Positions 5,725-5,727 of a stretch of DNA of 5,727 nt are shown in pieces. The first letter of the stretch is position 1. Every line of letters begins with the position of its first letter. The stretch comes from an uncultured Clostridia bacterium (lineage in GTDB: Bacteria; Bacillota; Clostridia; Oscillospirales; Ruminococcaceae), in the NCBI GenBank assembly GCA_947165805.1, contig CAMVBT010000169.1, positions 1 through 5,727 on the forward strand, given 5' to 3'. The notes under the pieces were generated by a model that saw only the letters and a list, made by a program, of their open reading frames with translations, was not told the origin of the DNA and did no database searches. A program made the position numbers and the translations under genes.

Positions 5725-5727
5725 GGA

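Noticed and set aside
1..5727. CRISPR array, tRNA or rRNA genes
   Set aside because: No regularly spaced direct repeats, cloverleaf with a GTTCRA-type T-loop, or rRNA-like sequence was seen by eye on either strand.

Overview
The window looks like chromosomal DNA of a gut-type Bacillota bacterium, probably a Clostridia/Ruminococcus-like member of the Oscillospiraceae or Lachnospiraceae. This rests on mid-range GC, strong AGGAG-type ribosome binding sites, consensus sigma-A promoters, and protein families I know mainly from gut Clostridia (tandem-TIR plus repeat proteins, Firmicutes-type Wzx flippases). The genus is inference; no rRNA or marker gene is present.

Layout. Two transcription units diverge from a compact promoter region at about 3673-3751. 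Leftward (minus strand) the first gene is a 506-residue Wzx-type flippase (2070-3590), followed after 37 bases by a protein with two TIR-like domains and TPR/Sel1-like repeats (665-2032). The TIR frame is interrupted by one TAG at 665-667 and then stays open in the same frame, with clear TPR sequence, for 221 more codons to the left edge. Rightward (plus strand) come a putative GT-B-like polysaccharide-biosynthesis protein (3841-5004), a GNAT acetyltransferase (5120-5557), and a 35-codon ORF (5591-5698) inside a cluster of inverted repeats at the right edge.

How the genes may work together. The flippase and the glycosyltransferase-like gene suggest the edge of a cell-surface or exopolysaccharide locus, and the two are probably expressed together from back-to-back promoters that share a symmetric sequence. 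The TIR-TPR protein is the odd member. It belongs to a class linked to NAD+-consuming immune or stress responses, yet it sits in one apparent operon with an envelope transporter.

The most notable observation is the in-frame amber codon in the TIR-TPR gene. It could be a recent nonsense mutation, a UAG-recoding genome, functional readthrough, or a base error. No convincing gene in the window ends in TAG: the clear stops are TGA, TGA and TAA. That fits recoding but is far too small a sample to show it.
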